Counted from the stretch's first letter, positions 1-9,194 are shown. The stretch: 64,000 nucleotides of DNA from Geomicrobium sp. JCM 19039 (GCF_000698145.1 NZ_BAXB01000006.1:119722-183721), one strand, 5' to 3'. Notes: generated by a model not told the origin, from the sequence alone. Made by a program: numbers and translations.

Positions 1-653
1 AACTTACGCTCACTGAAATTTCTAAAATGATTGATTTGGCTAAATCAACGACGACTCGGATGTTATCGACGCTTGAAGCGAACGGTCTCATCGTTAAAAA
101 CGAAAGCACGATGAAATACAAGTTGGGTCATAAATTGTATTACATGGGCTCGGTTGCCGCGAAATCGTTTGATATTAAAGAAGTTGCTAAACCGGTCATG
201 TCGAAACTGCGTGAAGAAACGTCAGAAACAGTAAACCTCTATACGATTGTGAACGATAAGCGAATTTGTATTGAGCAGTTCGAAGGACTTCGTCCGCTGC
301 GCCATCTCGTATCATTAGGCCAGCCACTGCCTCTATTTGCAGGTGCTGGAGGAAAGGTACTGCTTGCGCACCAAAGTGAGTCGTTCCAAGCACGCATTTT
401 TAAGCAAATGAACGATCCAGACCGAATTCCAGGGTTGCGTGCGGACCTGGCTCAGATTAAAGAACAAGGATACGCCGTGACGCATGAAGAACGGGAGCAA
501 GGGCTATCGGCAATATCCGCTCCGATCTTTAACCAGGCAGGTGAAGTGCATTATTGCATCTCCATTAGTGGGCTATCGCAACGCTTCACCGATGAAAATG
601 TAACGAAATACTTATCAAGCCTTAAAGAACTAGTAGATCAGTTGCTAAGCTAA
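1..653 (+). CDS. IclR-family transcriptional regulator, 5' end outside window
   Basis: The reading frame is already open at the window edge, so the first part of the gene is missing. What remains starts inside the winged helix-turn-helix (EISKMIDLAKSTTTRML, then EANGLIVKN) and continues into the IclR effector-binding domain, whose family hallmarks are visible: RICIEQFEG, the GAGGKVLLA stretch and a C-terminal region with EQGLSAISAPIF. IclR proteins usually repress or activate adjacent catabolic operons in response to a pathway intermediate. The next gene begins 16 bases downstream in the same direction, so this regulator is probably cotranscribed with the organic-acid operon and is its likely controller. 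The effector cannot be read from the sequence. Confidence 0.9.
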   Translation, partial: LTLTEISKMIDLAKSTTTRMLSTLEANGLIVKNESTMKYKLGHKLYYMGSVAAKSFDIKEVAKPVMSKLREETSETVNLYTIVNDKRICIEQFEGLRPLRHLVSLGQPLPLFAGAGGKVLLAHQSESFQARIFKQMNDPDRIPGLRADLAQIKEQGYAVTHEEREQGLSAISAPIFNQAGEVHYCISISGLSQRFTDENVTKYLSSLKELVDQLLS

Positions 654-669
654 GAAAGTGGGGATTTGG

Positions 670-1496
670 ATGAGTCGTAGCGCATTAGAAGCCTATCGAA
701 ACGGTGGCGCATGGTGGGAAACAGAGATTAGTGATATAAAAAAAAATGAAATTATCATTCGTGGCGAACGAGTGGAAGACTCATCGGAAATGTATCGTAT
801 ACGCAGATGCTGTACTTCTTACTTTGCGGTCGTCACTTAAGTGATGCACAAGCCAAATTGTTTGAAAGTGTTCTCGTTGCAGGTTCGGATCATGGACCTC
901 GTGCCCCATCGATCGCAGCGGCCCGAATGGCAGCGACGTGTGGCGTTTCGTTTAATTCTGCGGTTGCAACCGGAATGAATATGCTTGGAGATGTTCACGG
1001 GGGTGCGGTGGAAGAGGCGATGGCCATTCTTTATAAGACCGAAGACAACCTCAAACACAATGAAACAGCCGTGGATGATAAATTGACGGAAATCTTTTCG
1101 CGCAAAGGAAAGTTACCTGGGTTTGGTCATCAGTTGCACGACGATGATCCACGTGTGAGTCGTCTTTATGAGCTAGCCGGAGAGCTCATTGAGACAGGTG
1201 AGATTACAGGAACGTATCTGGATATTCTTGCAAACTATCGGGACCGTCTTTCTGAACGTAAAAATCGAAAGATGACAATCAATGTGGATGGCATTTCAGC
1301 CGCTATTCAATGTGAGCTCGGTGTTCCAGCGGAAGCCGCAAAAGGGATCTTTGCGCTCTCTCGTGGCATGGGCATTGTGGCGCATGCGTACGAAGAGATG
1401 ATGAGCGGAGTACGCATTAAAGGGCCTTGCCCGAATGAAGAGCACCTTGTTCGTTATACAGGAATTCAAAAGCAGGATGGGGGAGAACGCGCATGA
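670..1496 (+). CDS. Citrate-synthase-fold enzyme, citryl-CoA lyase-like (frame broken once)
   Basis: A short member of the citrate synthase superfamily, about 275 residues after repair; true citrate synthases are near 370-430. The three catalytic positions are present: His in GDVHGGAV, His in PGFGHQLHDDDPR and Asp in NVDGISAAI. Short proteins of this kind are usually annotated citryl-CoA lyase, cleaving (or forming) a citryl- or citramalyl-type CoA ester. The frame breaks near 780: after GERVED the sequence resumes as IGNVSYTQMLYFLLCG one frame over, a loss of one base. The start at 670 is preceded by AAAGTGGGG. The stop overlaps the next start (ATGA). With the class III CoA-transferase at the operon end, a CoA-ester cleavage role is likely; the exact substrate is unknown. 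Confidence 0.8.
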
Positions 1497-2920
1497 GAAA
1501 GTCAAGACCATTCATTGCCGGACAATGGATTGATAAAGAACAAGACGGAATAAACGTCGTAAGCCCATACAGTGGAGAAGTGATTGGACAACAGTGGGAA
1601 GCAGATACAAAAGACGTTGAGAGAGCGCTCTCTCAAGCGTTTGCAGGCAAAAAGGTCGTTGCCGGTTTATCTGCTGCAGAACGTGCCCGCATTCTAAAGC
1701 AATCAGCAGAGCTTCTAACCGAGCGAAAAGAAGAATATGCAAAGCTTATTTCCTTAGAAGTAGGGAAAGCATTAAAAAATACGCGTGATGAAGTGTCCCG
1801 CTCAATTGAAACGCTAGAACAATCAGCTGAAGAAGCGAAGCGTTTAATCGGGGAAACCATTCCTGGAAGCGCCTCAGAGCGTGGGAAACATTCCATGGCG
1901 CTTACGTTTCGGGTACCAGCAGGCGTTATTGCTGCAATTACACCGTTTAATGCACCGCTCAACCTCGTTTGTCACAAAGTCGGTCCTGCATTTGCAGCTG
2001 GGAACGTCACACTATTAAAACCAGCTCCGCAAACACCGTTGATTGCAGCGGCTTTTGTTGAACTGATGATGGATGCAGGGATGCCGAAAGAAGCGCTTCA
2101 TATGGTGCTTGGTGGTCGTGAAGTGGGTGAGCAGATCGTTGAGGATGAACGAACGAACATTATTTCTTTTACAGGAGGCGTACCCGCAGGACGTCAAATA
2201 TCAAAAATTTCAGGGATGAAGAAAGTATTGCTTGAACTCGGCGGAAACTCAGCAACGATCGTTCATCACGATGCAGATATAAATCGTGCTGCATCCCTTG
2301 CTGTAAAAACAGGATTTAGCAACTCCGGTCAAAGTTGTATTTCCGTTCAGCGCGTTTATGTACATGAAGATGTGATCGAACGCTTTGTTGAACAGGTGAA
2401 GGAAAACGTAAGCGAGTTAAAACAAGGAGACCCCCTTGATGAATCAACAGACGTTGGTTGTGTTGTGGATGCGAAAACAGGAGAGAGAATTGCTTCATGG
2501 ATCGAAGAAGCGGTTTCTGAAGGTGCGGAGTTAATTGCAGGAGGTGGCGTCGAAGGCGCAGCTGTCCAGCCGTCTGTGTTATATCGCCCGAAATCGACCA
2601 GTCGTGTCGTTTGTCATGAAGTGTTTGGTCCACTCATTAGCATTTTGCCTTATACAGACATGGATGACGCCATTGATGAAGTGAACGATTCGGAGTTTGG
2701 TCTACAAGCAGGGATCTTTTCAAATTCAATGGATGTCATCCGAAAAGCTGCAATTGAGTTAGAGATGGGCGGCGTTGTTGTGAACGGAACATCAAACTAC
2801 CGTCTAGACCATTGGCCATACGGTGGAATCAAAAACAGTGGATTAGGTCGTGAAGGTGCACGTTTCGCCGTTGAAGAAATGTCTGAAATGAAAATGATCG
2901 TTTTACAAGACTTCATGTAA
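1493..2920 (+). CDS. NAD(P)-dependent aldehyde dehydrogenase
   Basis: A complete aldehyde dehydrogenase of 475 residues, the normal length of the family. The oxyanion Asn (PFN, N153), general base Glu in LLELGGN (E248) and nucleophilic Cys in SGQSC (C282) are all present, so it should oxidise an aldehyde to the acid or, less likely, to an acyl-CoA. It resembles the succinate-semialdehyde/lactaldehyde/glycolaldehyde branch, but the substrate cannot be assigned. The ATG overlaps the stop of the lyase gene by four bases, which implies translational coupling, and AroD-like follows after 18 bases with an AAAGGAG site. Its job is probably to oxidise an aldehyde released by the alcohol dehydrogenase or the ThDP enzyme of the same operon. 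Confidence 0.9.
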   Translation: MRKSRPFIAGQWIDKEQDGINVVSPYSGEVIGQQWEADTKDVERALSQAFAGKKVVAGLSAAERARILKQSAELLTERKEEYAKLISLEVGKALKNTRDEVSRSIETLEQSAEEAKRLIGETIPGSASERGKHSMALTFRVPAGVIAAITPFNAPLNLVCHKVGPAFAAGNVTLLKPAPQTPLIAAAFVELMMDAGMPKEALHMVLGGREVGEQIVEDERTNIISFTGGVPAGRQISKISGMKKVLLELGGNSATIVHHDADINRAASLAVKTGFSNSGQSCISVQRVYVHEDVIERFVEQVKENVSELKQGDPLDESTDVGCVVDAKTGERIASWIEEAVSEGAELIAGGGVEGAAVQPSVLYRPKSTSRVVCHEVFGPLISILPYTDMDDAIDEVNDSEFGLQAGIFSNSMDVIRKAAIELEMGGVVVNGTSNYRLDHWPYGGIKNSGLGREGARFAVEEMSEMKMIVLQDFM

Positions 2921-2938
2921 AAAGGAGATGAATGTGTA

Positions 2939-3712
2939 ATGAAAAAGCAAGTACTGCTCCAAGACTTTCGCAATAGTGATCAGCAACGACCGCTCATTTG
3001 CACACCGCTTACGGGAGTGGATCGCAATGCGCTTATGACGCAGCTTGAAGTGATTGTGAAAAAGAACCCTGACATTATCGAATGGCGCGTTGACTTCTTT
3101 GCAAAGCTTGATGACGTTGAGGCGCTTCGATCAACAGCTGAAGAAATTCGCAATCGATCAGCCCATATTCCGATCCTATTTACCCGCCGATCAATGAGAG
3201 AAGGCGGCGAATCCATCACGATGACAGAAGATGAGGTCTTTGATATGTACGAAGCGATAATTAAGAGCGGAACCATTGACCTCATTGATGTTGAATTAAG
3301 TTCAGAACAACAACATATTGACCGAGTAAAGGCACTCGCACAAGAACAGGGCGTGCAACTGCTCATGTCGTACCACAATTTTGCAGAAACGCCGAGCGAG
3401 CATCTCATCTATGAGAAATTGCAACAAGCTGACGAGCAAGGGGCAGATGTTGGAAAAGTCGCGGTCATGCCGCAATCGGTTGCCGATGTGCTCACGTTAC
3501 TACAAGCAACAAACAAAGCGTCAGAACACTTATCCATTCCAGTTGTGACGATGTCGATGGGTCGCCTTGGTGCTTTGTCACGTATGATGGGCGGTGCGTG
3601 TGGATCGGCGATGACGTTTGCCGTCGGAAGTGAAAGCTCTGCGCCGGGTCAAATGCCAATCGAACAGTTGGAAACCGTGCTTGAAGTGATTGATGATGTA
3701 ATGGGGGAGTGA
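2939..3712 (+). CDS. aroD: Type I 3-dehydroquinate dehydratase
   Basis: A 257-residue type I dehydroquinase, a TIM barrel that dehydrates 3-dehydroquinate through a Schiff base. Family residues are easy to find: EWRVD (E48, R50), LFTRR, the catalytic His in MSYHNF (H146), the Schiff-base Lys in VGKVAVMP (K173) and the closing stretch MSMGRLGALSRMMGG with an SAPGQ motif. The same enzyme serves aromatic biosynthesis, but here it sits inside a degradative operon between an aldehyde dehydrogenase and an alcohol dehydrogenase, 4 bases before the latter. It may therefore act on quinate- or shikimate-derived acids, or on another beta-hydroxy ketoacid; no dehydroshikimate dehydratase or quinate dehydrogenase is recognisable next to it. 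Confidence 0.88.
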   Translation: MKKQVLLQDFRNSDQQRPLICTPLTGVDRNALMTQLEVIVKKNPDIIEWRVDFFAKLDDVEALRSTAEEIRNRSAHIPILFTRRSMREGGESITMTEDEVFDMYEAIIKSGTIDLIDVELSSEQQHIDRVKALAQEQGVQLLMSYHNFAETPSEHLIYEKLQQADEQGADVGKVAVMPQSVADVLTLLQATNKASEHLSIPVVTMSMGRLGALSRMMGGACGSAMTFAVGSESSAPGQMPIEQLETVLEVIDDVMGE

Positions 3713-3716
3713 CGAC

Positions 3717-4718
3717 GTGAGTGAATTGTATATAGCTGAACCGAATTCTTTAGTGCTTAGGGAATCGGCGCCTCTGCACGCGGTAGAGGCGAATGAAGTT
3801 AAAATTCGAGTCATCTATGGAGGGATTTGTGGGTCTGATCTCTCTGTGTATCGTGGTAAGATTCAGCACGCCACGTATCCAGTTCGACCGGGTCATGAGC
3901 TTGTCGGTATTGTTGAGCAAGCAGGCAGTCATGTGTCGATATCCGAAGGAACACGTGTCGTCGTTACGCCTAATACGTTTTGTGGACAATGTGAGTATTG
4001 CTTAAACGAACAAGAAAACATTTGCCCGCACAAAAAATCAATTGGCATTAACGCAAGCGGCGGTTTTGCTCATGAATTTATTATAGATTCGAAGTATGTG
4101 ATTCCGATTCCAGATGACGTTTCTAATGAGCGAGCCGTCCTCATTGAACCGTTAGCGGTGATCGTTCACGGATTAAAGAAGCTGAACATAAAGAAGGGCG
4201 ACCGTGTGCTTGTCGTAGGTTGTGGAACGGAAGGCTTGTTAACGGTTGCTCTCGCTGATTACTTAGGAGCCGACGTAACAGCGGTTGACATTAATCATGA
4301 AAAATTAGACATGCTAAAGCCTTTTCCACACATTCGAGCGACACACCCAGATGCGATTGATGAAGACGCCTTTGATTATGTAGTAGAAGCTGCAGGTACA
4401 CCACAGTCGGTACAATCTTGTTTTCGTTGGTTAAAACCAGGGGGTTCTGTACTTTTAATCGGCATTACGAACGAATCAGAGTTGCCGATTGGACAGATCG
4501 TTCGAAAAGAACAGACCATTTATGGAAGCATTATTTACCGTTTTCCAAAAGACTTTGCCGAGAGCATTGAATACTTGTCGGATGAGCGGTTTGATCCGAC
4601 AGTCTTTATCTCTAAGATTCTACCGTTAGCAGATTTTGAAAAAGCCTATGAACTTGCCCTTTCAGGGAGTTTTGCGAAGATCCTTATTGATTTTCAATAC
4701 AAGGAGGAACAATCATGA
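3717..4718 (+). CDS. Zinc-dependent medium-chain alcohol dehydrogenase
   Basis: A 333-residue MDR-family dehydrogenase starting at GTG. Catalytic zinc ligands C38 (GGICGSD), H60 and E61 (RPGHELVG) are in place, and the structural zinc lobe has its four cysteines (C89, C92, C95, C103 in FCGQCEYC...NIC). The nucleotide-binding Rossmann motif follows as VLVVGCGTEGLL, with an acidic residue after the second strand (TAVDIN) that favours NAD(H) over NADP(H). The closest functional groups are sorbitol, threonine and related polyol dehydrogenases. It probably oxidises a secondary alcohol in the operon's pathway. The stop overlaps the ATG of the next gene by four bases. Confidence 0.88.
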   Translation: MSELYIAEPNSLVLRESAPLHAVEANEVKIRVIYGGICGSDLSVYRGKIQHATYPVRPGHELVGIVEQAGSHVSISEGTRVVVTPNTFCGQCEYCLNEQENICPHKKSIGINASGGFAHEFIIDSKYVIPIPDDVSNERAVLIEPLAVIVHGLKKLNIKKGDRVLVVGCGTEGLLTVALADYLGADVTAVDINHEKLDMLKPFPHIRATHPDAIDEDAFDYVVEAAGTPQSVQSCFRWLKPGGSVLLIGITNESELPIGQIVRKEQTIYGSIIYRFPKDFAESIEYLSDERFDPTVFISKILPLADFEKAYELALSGSFAKILIDFQYKEEQS

Positions 4719-6478
4719 AGAAACTCATTTCAACCCAGTTGGTCAACTATTTAGAAGACCGGAATGTTGATCATATCTTTGGTTTATGTGGCCATACGAA
4801 TATTGCCGTTTTATCCGAGCTTGATAAGAGTTCGATTAAATTTATCAATGTTCGTCATGAACAAATTGCGTCTCATGCAGCAGACGGGTATGCCCGTGCG
4901 AAGAAAGAAACCGCCGTTGTCCTTAGTCACCTTGGACCTGGTTTAACGAATGCAGCAACAGGTGTAGCAAATGCTGCACTCGACTCAATTCCAATGGTTG
5001 TCATTGCTGGAGACGTTCCGAGTCATTATTACGGCAAGCACCCTCACCAAGAAGTGAACCTTCACGCAGATGGCGCTCAATTTGAAATCTATCGTCCATT
5101 CGTGAAACGTGCATGGCGCGTAGATCGCCCGGACTTGTTCCCAGAGATTCTGCAAAAAGCGTTTCAACTTGCAGAAAGTGGTCGTCCAGGACCTGTACTC
5201 GTCTCTGTTCCAATGGACATTTTCTCTAAAGAAGTAGACACGAGTCTATTTGAAAAGTTAAAGCACCATACACGTGTGATTGATAAACCATCATTAGATG
5301 AGGAGACTGCCGAGCGTATCGTTCATGCTCTTGCAGACGCAAAACGTCCGGTCATTTATGCAGGTGGAGGCGTCGTACTTTCGGATGCTACCGAAGAACT
5401 GCAAGCGTTTGTTGATCATATGAACATTCCAGTTGCACATTCGTTAATGGGCAAAGGTGTACTGCCTGATGATCATCCGCTAACGCTTGGGATGACTGGA
5501 TTTTGGGGAACGAAATTCATTAATGATCAGACGAAGAATGCCGACTATCTCTTCGGATTAGGAACGAGCTTCAAAGAAGCAGATAGCAGTTCTTGGTATC
5601 CAGGCGTCACGTTTGATATCCCAGCAACAAAACTCATTCAAATTGACATTGATCCAAATGAAATTGGACGAAACTACCCAGTGGAAATCGGTGCAACCGC
5701 AGACTTAAAACGCGCACTCGTCGCCTTGATTCGCGTGGCTAAACGTCTCTATCCGAACGGCATCGACCGAAATGAAAAACTCAAAGAAGACATTCAAACG
5801 TACCGTAAAGAACTCAGAAGTAGCATTAGTGAAAATGTGAACAGCGATGCGTTCCCGATGAAGCCGGAGCGAATTCTAGCCGATGTTCGTGAAGTTCTCC
5901 CGCGGGATGCGTACATTACGACAGATGTTGGTTGGAATAAAAATGGTGTTGGCCAGCAGTTCCCAATCTACACACCAGGATCAATCTTAACTCCTGGAGG
6001 GTATGCGACGATGGGATTTGGGTCTAGCGCGGCTCTTGGTGCGAAGCTTGCACAACCAGAGAAGACCGTCGTATCTCTTATTGGTGATGGTGGCTTTGGT
6101 CAAAATCCAGCAGTGTTAGCCACAGCGGTTGAAGAGAATATCCCTGTCGTTTGGATCGTGATGAACAACAGTGCATACGGAACGATTGCAGGCCTTGAGA
6201 TGGCTCATTACGATACGACGTACGGAACACTTTTCAAAAAGGGTGGAGAAACGTATACGCCGAACTTCGCAGCCATCGCTGAAGGGTTTGGTGTAAAAGG
6301 GATTAAAGTACAAAGTGCAGAGGAATTTAAAGGGGCTGTGAAAGAAGCGATCGACGCGAATGAGCCGGTTGTCATTGATGTAGCGATGCGTAATGAGCCG
6401 GTACCGACAGACGGTCAGTGGAACATTAACGACATCTATTCACCAAACAGCACGAAATCTCACGTTAGCATACCGTAA
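4715..6478 (+). CDS. Thiamine diphosphate-dependent enzyme, acetolactate synthase/decarboxylase-like
   Basis: A 587-residue protein with the three domains of the acetolactate synthase/pyruvate oxidase superfamily: N-terminal pyrimidine-binding domain with the activating Glu (VRHEQIASHAADGYARA, E49), a central Rossmann domain, and a C-terminal diphosphate-binding domain with the motif GDGGFGQNPAV...NNSAYG. It has strong AAGGAGG ribosome binding before ATG and overlaps the previous stop. Members decarboxylate 2-oxoacids, ligate aldehydes or cleave 2-hydroxyacyl-CoAs; the adjacent CoA-transferase recalls the oxalyl-CoA decarboxylase/formyl-CoA transferase pairing, but the sequence is not clearly oxalyl-CoA decarboxylase. 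I leave the reaction open. Confidence 0.85.
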   Translation: MKKLISTQLVNYLEDRNVDHIFGLCGHTNIAVLSELDKSSIKFINVRHEQIASHAADGYARAKKETAVVLSHLGPGLTNAATGVANAALDSIPMVVIAGDVPSHYYGKHPHQEVNLHADGAQFEIYRPFVKRAWRVDRPDLFPEILQKAFQLAESGRPGPVLVSVPMDIFSKEVDTSLFEKLKHHTRVIDKPSLDEETAERIVHALADAKRPVIYAGGGVVLSDATEELQAFVDHMNIPVAHSLMGKGVLPDDHPLTLGMTGFWGTKFINDQTKNADYLFGLGTSFKEADSSSWYPGVTFDIPATKLIQIDIDPNEIGRNYPVEIGATADLKRALVALIRVAKRLYPNGIDRNEKLKEDIQTYRKELRSSISENVNSDAFPMKPERILADVREVLPRDAYITTDVGWNKNGVGQQFPIYTPGSILTPGGYATMGFGSSAALGAKLAQPEKTVVSLIGDGGFGQNPAVLATAVEENIPVVWIVMNNSAYGTIAGLEMAHYDTTYGTLFKKGGETYTPNFAAIAEGFGVKGIKVQSAEEFKGAVKEAIDANEPVVIDVAMRNEPVPTDGQWNINDIYSPNSTKSHVSIP

Positions 6479-6513
6479 CGTTCGTGAGTCCAAACGAAAG
6501 GGGCAGTTTAGAC

Positions 6514-7713
6514 ATGGCAAAAACACCTTTAGAAGGCGTTACCATCTTAGATGTTTCGACAATGATCGCAGCACCTTACGGAACAGCACTTCTTGGCGAT
6601 TTTGGTGCAGATGTAATTAAAGTAGAGATTCCCGGACGTGGGGATACGTCACGAAGCGTCGGTCCGTTCTCCGAAGACGGAGAGCCGCTTCGGTGGCCAG
6701 GTCTTTCTAGAAATAAACGCTCGCTTACGTTAGACCTCCATCAAGAAGAGGGCGTGGAAATTCTAAAGAAACTCGCTCGAAAATCGGATATTCTTGTTGA
6801 GAATTTTCGTCCAGGAACCCTTGAGAAATGGGGCGTCGGATATGATGTTCTAAAGGAAGAAAACCCGAACCTCATTATGATCCGTGTATCTGGTTATGGA
6901 CAGACCGGTCCGTATAAAGAGAAAGCAGGATTTGGTACTCCTGCAACCGCGTTTAGTGGCTATACGTATTTGCAAGGGTTTACGGACCGTCATCCGGTCA
7001 GTCCGCCGTTCTCGTTAACCGATTATATTTGCGGCATCTATGTGGCATTTGCAGCTGTAACGGCGCTTTACAACCGGGATACATCGGAAGAAGGCAGTGG
7101 GCAAATGGTTGACATTGCCCTGTATGAAACGGTCTTCCGTATGATGGAGTTTCTCGTGGCAGAGTATGATCAGTTGCAAAAAGTACGTGAGCGTGCGCCA
7201 GGACTTCATGGACATTCATCACCATCTGGAACGTTTAAGACGAAGGACGGTCATTGGGTCGTACTTGTAACGAGTACAGACACGACGTTCAATAGATTGG
7301 CGAATGCGATGGGGCGAGAAGATATGCTTGAAGATCCACGTTACTATACAAACGCCAAACGACTGGAAAACAACGACGACACGAACCAGATTGTTGAAGA
7401 CTGGATCGGAACGAAAGACCGTAAGGAGCTGCTCAACCACCTCGATGAATACGGTGTACCGGTAAGCCCGGTGATGAGTATCGAAGACATCTTCAATGAT
7501 GAACAATATCGAGCCCGTGAAAACATTGTGGAAGTGAAACATCCACGCCTTGGGCAAATCAAAGTGCCAGGTATTGTACCGAAGTTTGAAAAAACACCGG
7601 GCAGTATTCGAACTGTCGCCCCAGATTTAGGCGAAAACAATAGTGAAATTCTTTCAGGTATCGGTTTTTCAGAAGATGAGATTGTGCAGTTGAAATCAAA
7701 ACACGTGATATAA
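6514..7713 (+). CDS. Class III (CaiB/BaiF) CoA-transferase
   Basis: A 399-residue member of the formyl-CoA transferase/CaiB family. Visible signatures are the N-terminal LLGDFGADVIKVE, NKRSLTLDL, ENFRPGTLEKWG and SGYGQTGPYKEK, and the nucleophilic Asp in SLTDYICG (D170, at the position expected for Asp169 of formyl-CoA transferase). It moves CoA from a donor such as succinyl-CoA to a carboxylic acid. The ATG at 6514 is chosen over an in-frame GTG at 6484 because GAAAGGGG precedes it. It closes the operon and is followed by a hairpin terminator. Most likely it activates the imported acid, or an intermediate, before cleavage by the citrate-synthase-fold lyase. Confidence 0.9.
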   Translation: MAKTPLEGVTILDVSTMIAAPYGTALLGDFGADVIKVEIPGRGDTSRSVGPFSEDGEPLRWPGLSRNKRSLTLDLHQEEGVEILKKLARKSDILVENFRPGTLEKWGVGYDVLKEENPNLIMIRVSGYGQTGPYKEKAGFGTPATAFSGYTYLQGFTDRHPVSPPFSLTDYICGIYVAFAAVTALYNRDTSEEGSGQMVDIALYETVFRMMEFLVAEYDQLQKVRERAPGLHGHSSPSGTFKTKDGHWVVLVTSTDTTFNRLANAMGREDMLEDPRYYTNAKRLENNDDTNQIVEDWIGTKDRKELLNHLDEYGVPVSPVMSIEDIFNDEQYRARENIVEVKHPRLGQIKVPGIVPKFEKTPGSIRTVAPDLGENNSEILSGIGFSEDEIVQLKSKHVI

Positions 7714-7718
7714 TGAAT

Positions 7719-7746
7719 AAAAGAGGGTCTATAAGGGCTCTCTTTT
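7719..7746 (+). terminator. Intrinsic terminator of the organic-acid operon
   Basis: AAAAGAG pairs with CTCTTTT-type sequence after a short loop directly behind the CoA-transferase stop, ending in TTTT. The hairpin has some mismatches. Confidence 0.6.
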
Positions 7747-7808
7747 GTCGGTTAATTTGAATCAAAGTAGGTGGGAGCATCTTTTACTTATACGGAATCA
7801 TCGTCATC

Positions 7809-9131
7809 TTGTATCTGATTCAAGAAATGTACACCGTGCCCGGCATTCAGACGGTGATTGGCATACTCGCCTTACTTATTATTGTTCTTAATATTCAAAA
7901 AGCCAGCCGACTGTACAAATGGGCTGGTCTTTCTTTCTTTTTGTTAGGCATTATTTTCTATTGGGTGTATGTTCCTACCGATGTCCGGTTTTTTGATCTG
8001 TTCGGATCCATGGTTAGTTTATTGGCGCTCCTGTTCATTTTGCCGTTTATGAGTACGATCATTTCTGTAGGGAAATACGACCGAGCACTCAGTCAAATGA
8101 TCTCCATGCCTCCAAAACCAGATACCGTTCGCCTCTACCGCCGTACATCGTTAATGTCGTATCTACTCACGCTGTTTCTTAACGTAGCGACCGTTCCTGT
8201 CGTCGTTGCGACGGTGAAAAGTAAGCTGGAACAATTGAGCAATGTCGTCGTCGAACGGTTTTTTGCTCATAGTATATTGCGGGCATATGCGATGCTTCTC
8301 TTGTGGAGCCCGACCGAAATACTCGTTGCCTCAACCGTAGATATGACAGGGCAAAGTTATTTAACACTGTTGCCGACGCTGTTTACGATTAGCCTTATTT
8401 TTGTCGCGATTGATTGGTGGATTCATAATCGAAAGCTTAGAGGCGTTGAATTACAAACAACCATCGAAAGTCCAGAAGATATTCATTCTTTATATAAGAA
8501 GCTGCTTCATCTCGGAGTTGCGATTACGTTCTTTATAATCACACTGCTCACATTGAATAGCCTCATACCGCAAACATTTTTGTTCACCGTTACGATACTT
8601 ATTATCCCGTTTACGTTCATCTGGTCTGCCTTCATAAAAAAACCGAAGCGATTTCGCGTGATGAGTTGGCGATATTTACGCGGAAACACAACGCAGCTTC
8701 ACGGTCTGTTTTTCTTGTTTTTATCAGCAGGGTTTTTCGTCGAAGTGTTTCCGTATACCGTCCTATTTGATTACATGAATGTAGGGTTTGATTATGTGTA
8801 TTCGCAAGGTTCGTTACTGTTCTTTTATTTACTGACGGCATTATGTATATTTGGCCTGGCGCTCGTCGGCTTCCATCCCCTCATCTCCATCGCCATTATT
8901 TCGCCGTTTTTAACCGAAGCGATCGCAGCGCATCCTTACGGTGTGAGCGTGTTGCTCATCGGGGTTGGTTTAAGTACCGTCATGATTGGACCGTTTAATG
9001 TGACGCCAACCGTCCTTGCCATGCAATTGCAAGCGAATCCGTACAACATTATCCGAAAGAACTTAGCATTTGCATTCGGTTACTTGTTGTTTATCGTTTT
9101 GATCGCATTCGTATTTAGTCTAATTTTGTAG
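7809..9131 (+). CDS. Unrecognised multi-pass membrane protein, probable permease
   Basis: A very hydrophobic protein of about 440 residues with roughly ten to twelve predicted membrane segments and a central cytoplasmic stretch (RKLRGVELQTTIESPEDIHSLY region). The C-terminal half contains the pattern GFHPLISIAIISP and SVLLIGVGLSTVMIGPFNVTP, a gap of helices with Gly/Pro breaks of the kind seen in ion-transporter-superfamily carriers. I cannot name the family. The start is uncertain: the frame is open upstream to about 7761, with no good ATG, and the first codon taken here is TTG. It sits downstream of the organic-acid operon terminator with the same orientation and could carry the substrate or a product. 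Confidence 0.6.
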   Translation: MYLIQEMYTVPGIQTVIGILALLIIVLNIQKASRLYKWAGLSFFLLGIIFYWVYVPTDVRFFDLFGSMVSLLALLFILPFMSTIISVGKYDRALSQMISMPPKPDTVRLYRRTSLMSYLLTLFLNVATVPVVVATVKSKLEQLSNVVVERFFAHSILRAYAMLLLWSPTEILVASTVDMTGQSYLTLLPTLFTISLIFVAIDWWIHNRKLRGVELQTTIESPEDIHSLYKKLLHLGVAITFFIITLLTLNSLIPQTFLFTVTILIIPFTFIWSAFIKKPKRFRVMSWRYLRGNTTQLHGLFFLFLSAGFFVEVFPYTVLFDYMNVGFDYVYSQGSLLFFYLLTALCIFGLALVGFHPLISIAIISPFLTEAIAAHPYGVSVLLIGVGLSTVMIGPFNVTPTVLAMQLQANPYNIIRKNLAFAFGYLLFIVLIAFVFSLIL

Positions 9132-9194
9132 TCCGTCGACCTACTTTTGTATCCTGCTTATTCTTAACGATTGAAACAAGTAGTACTCCAGGAG

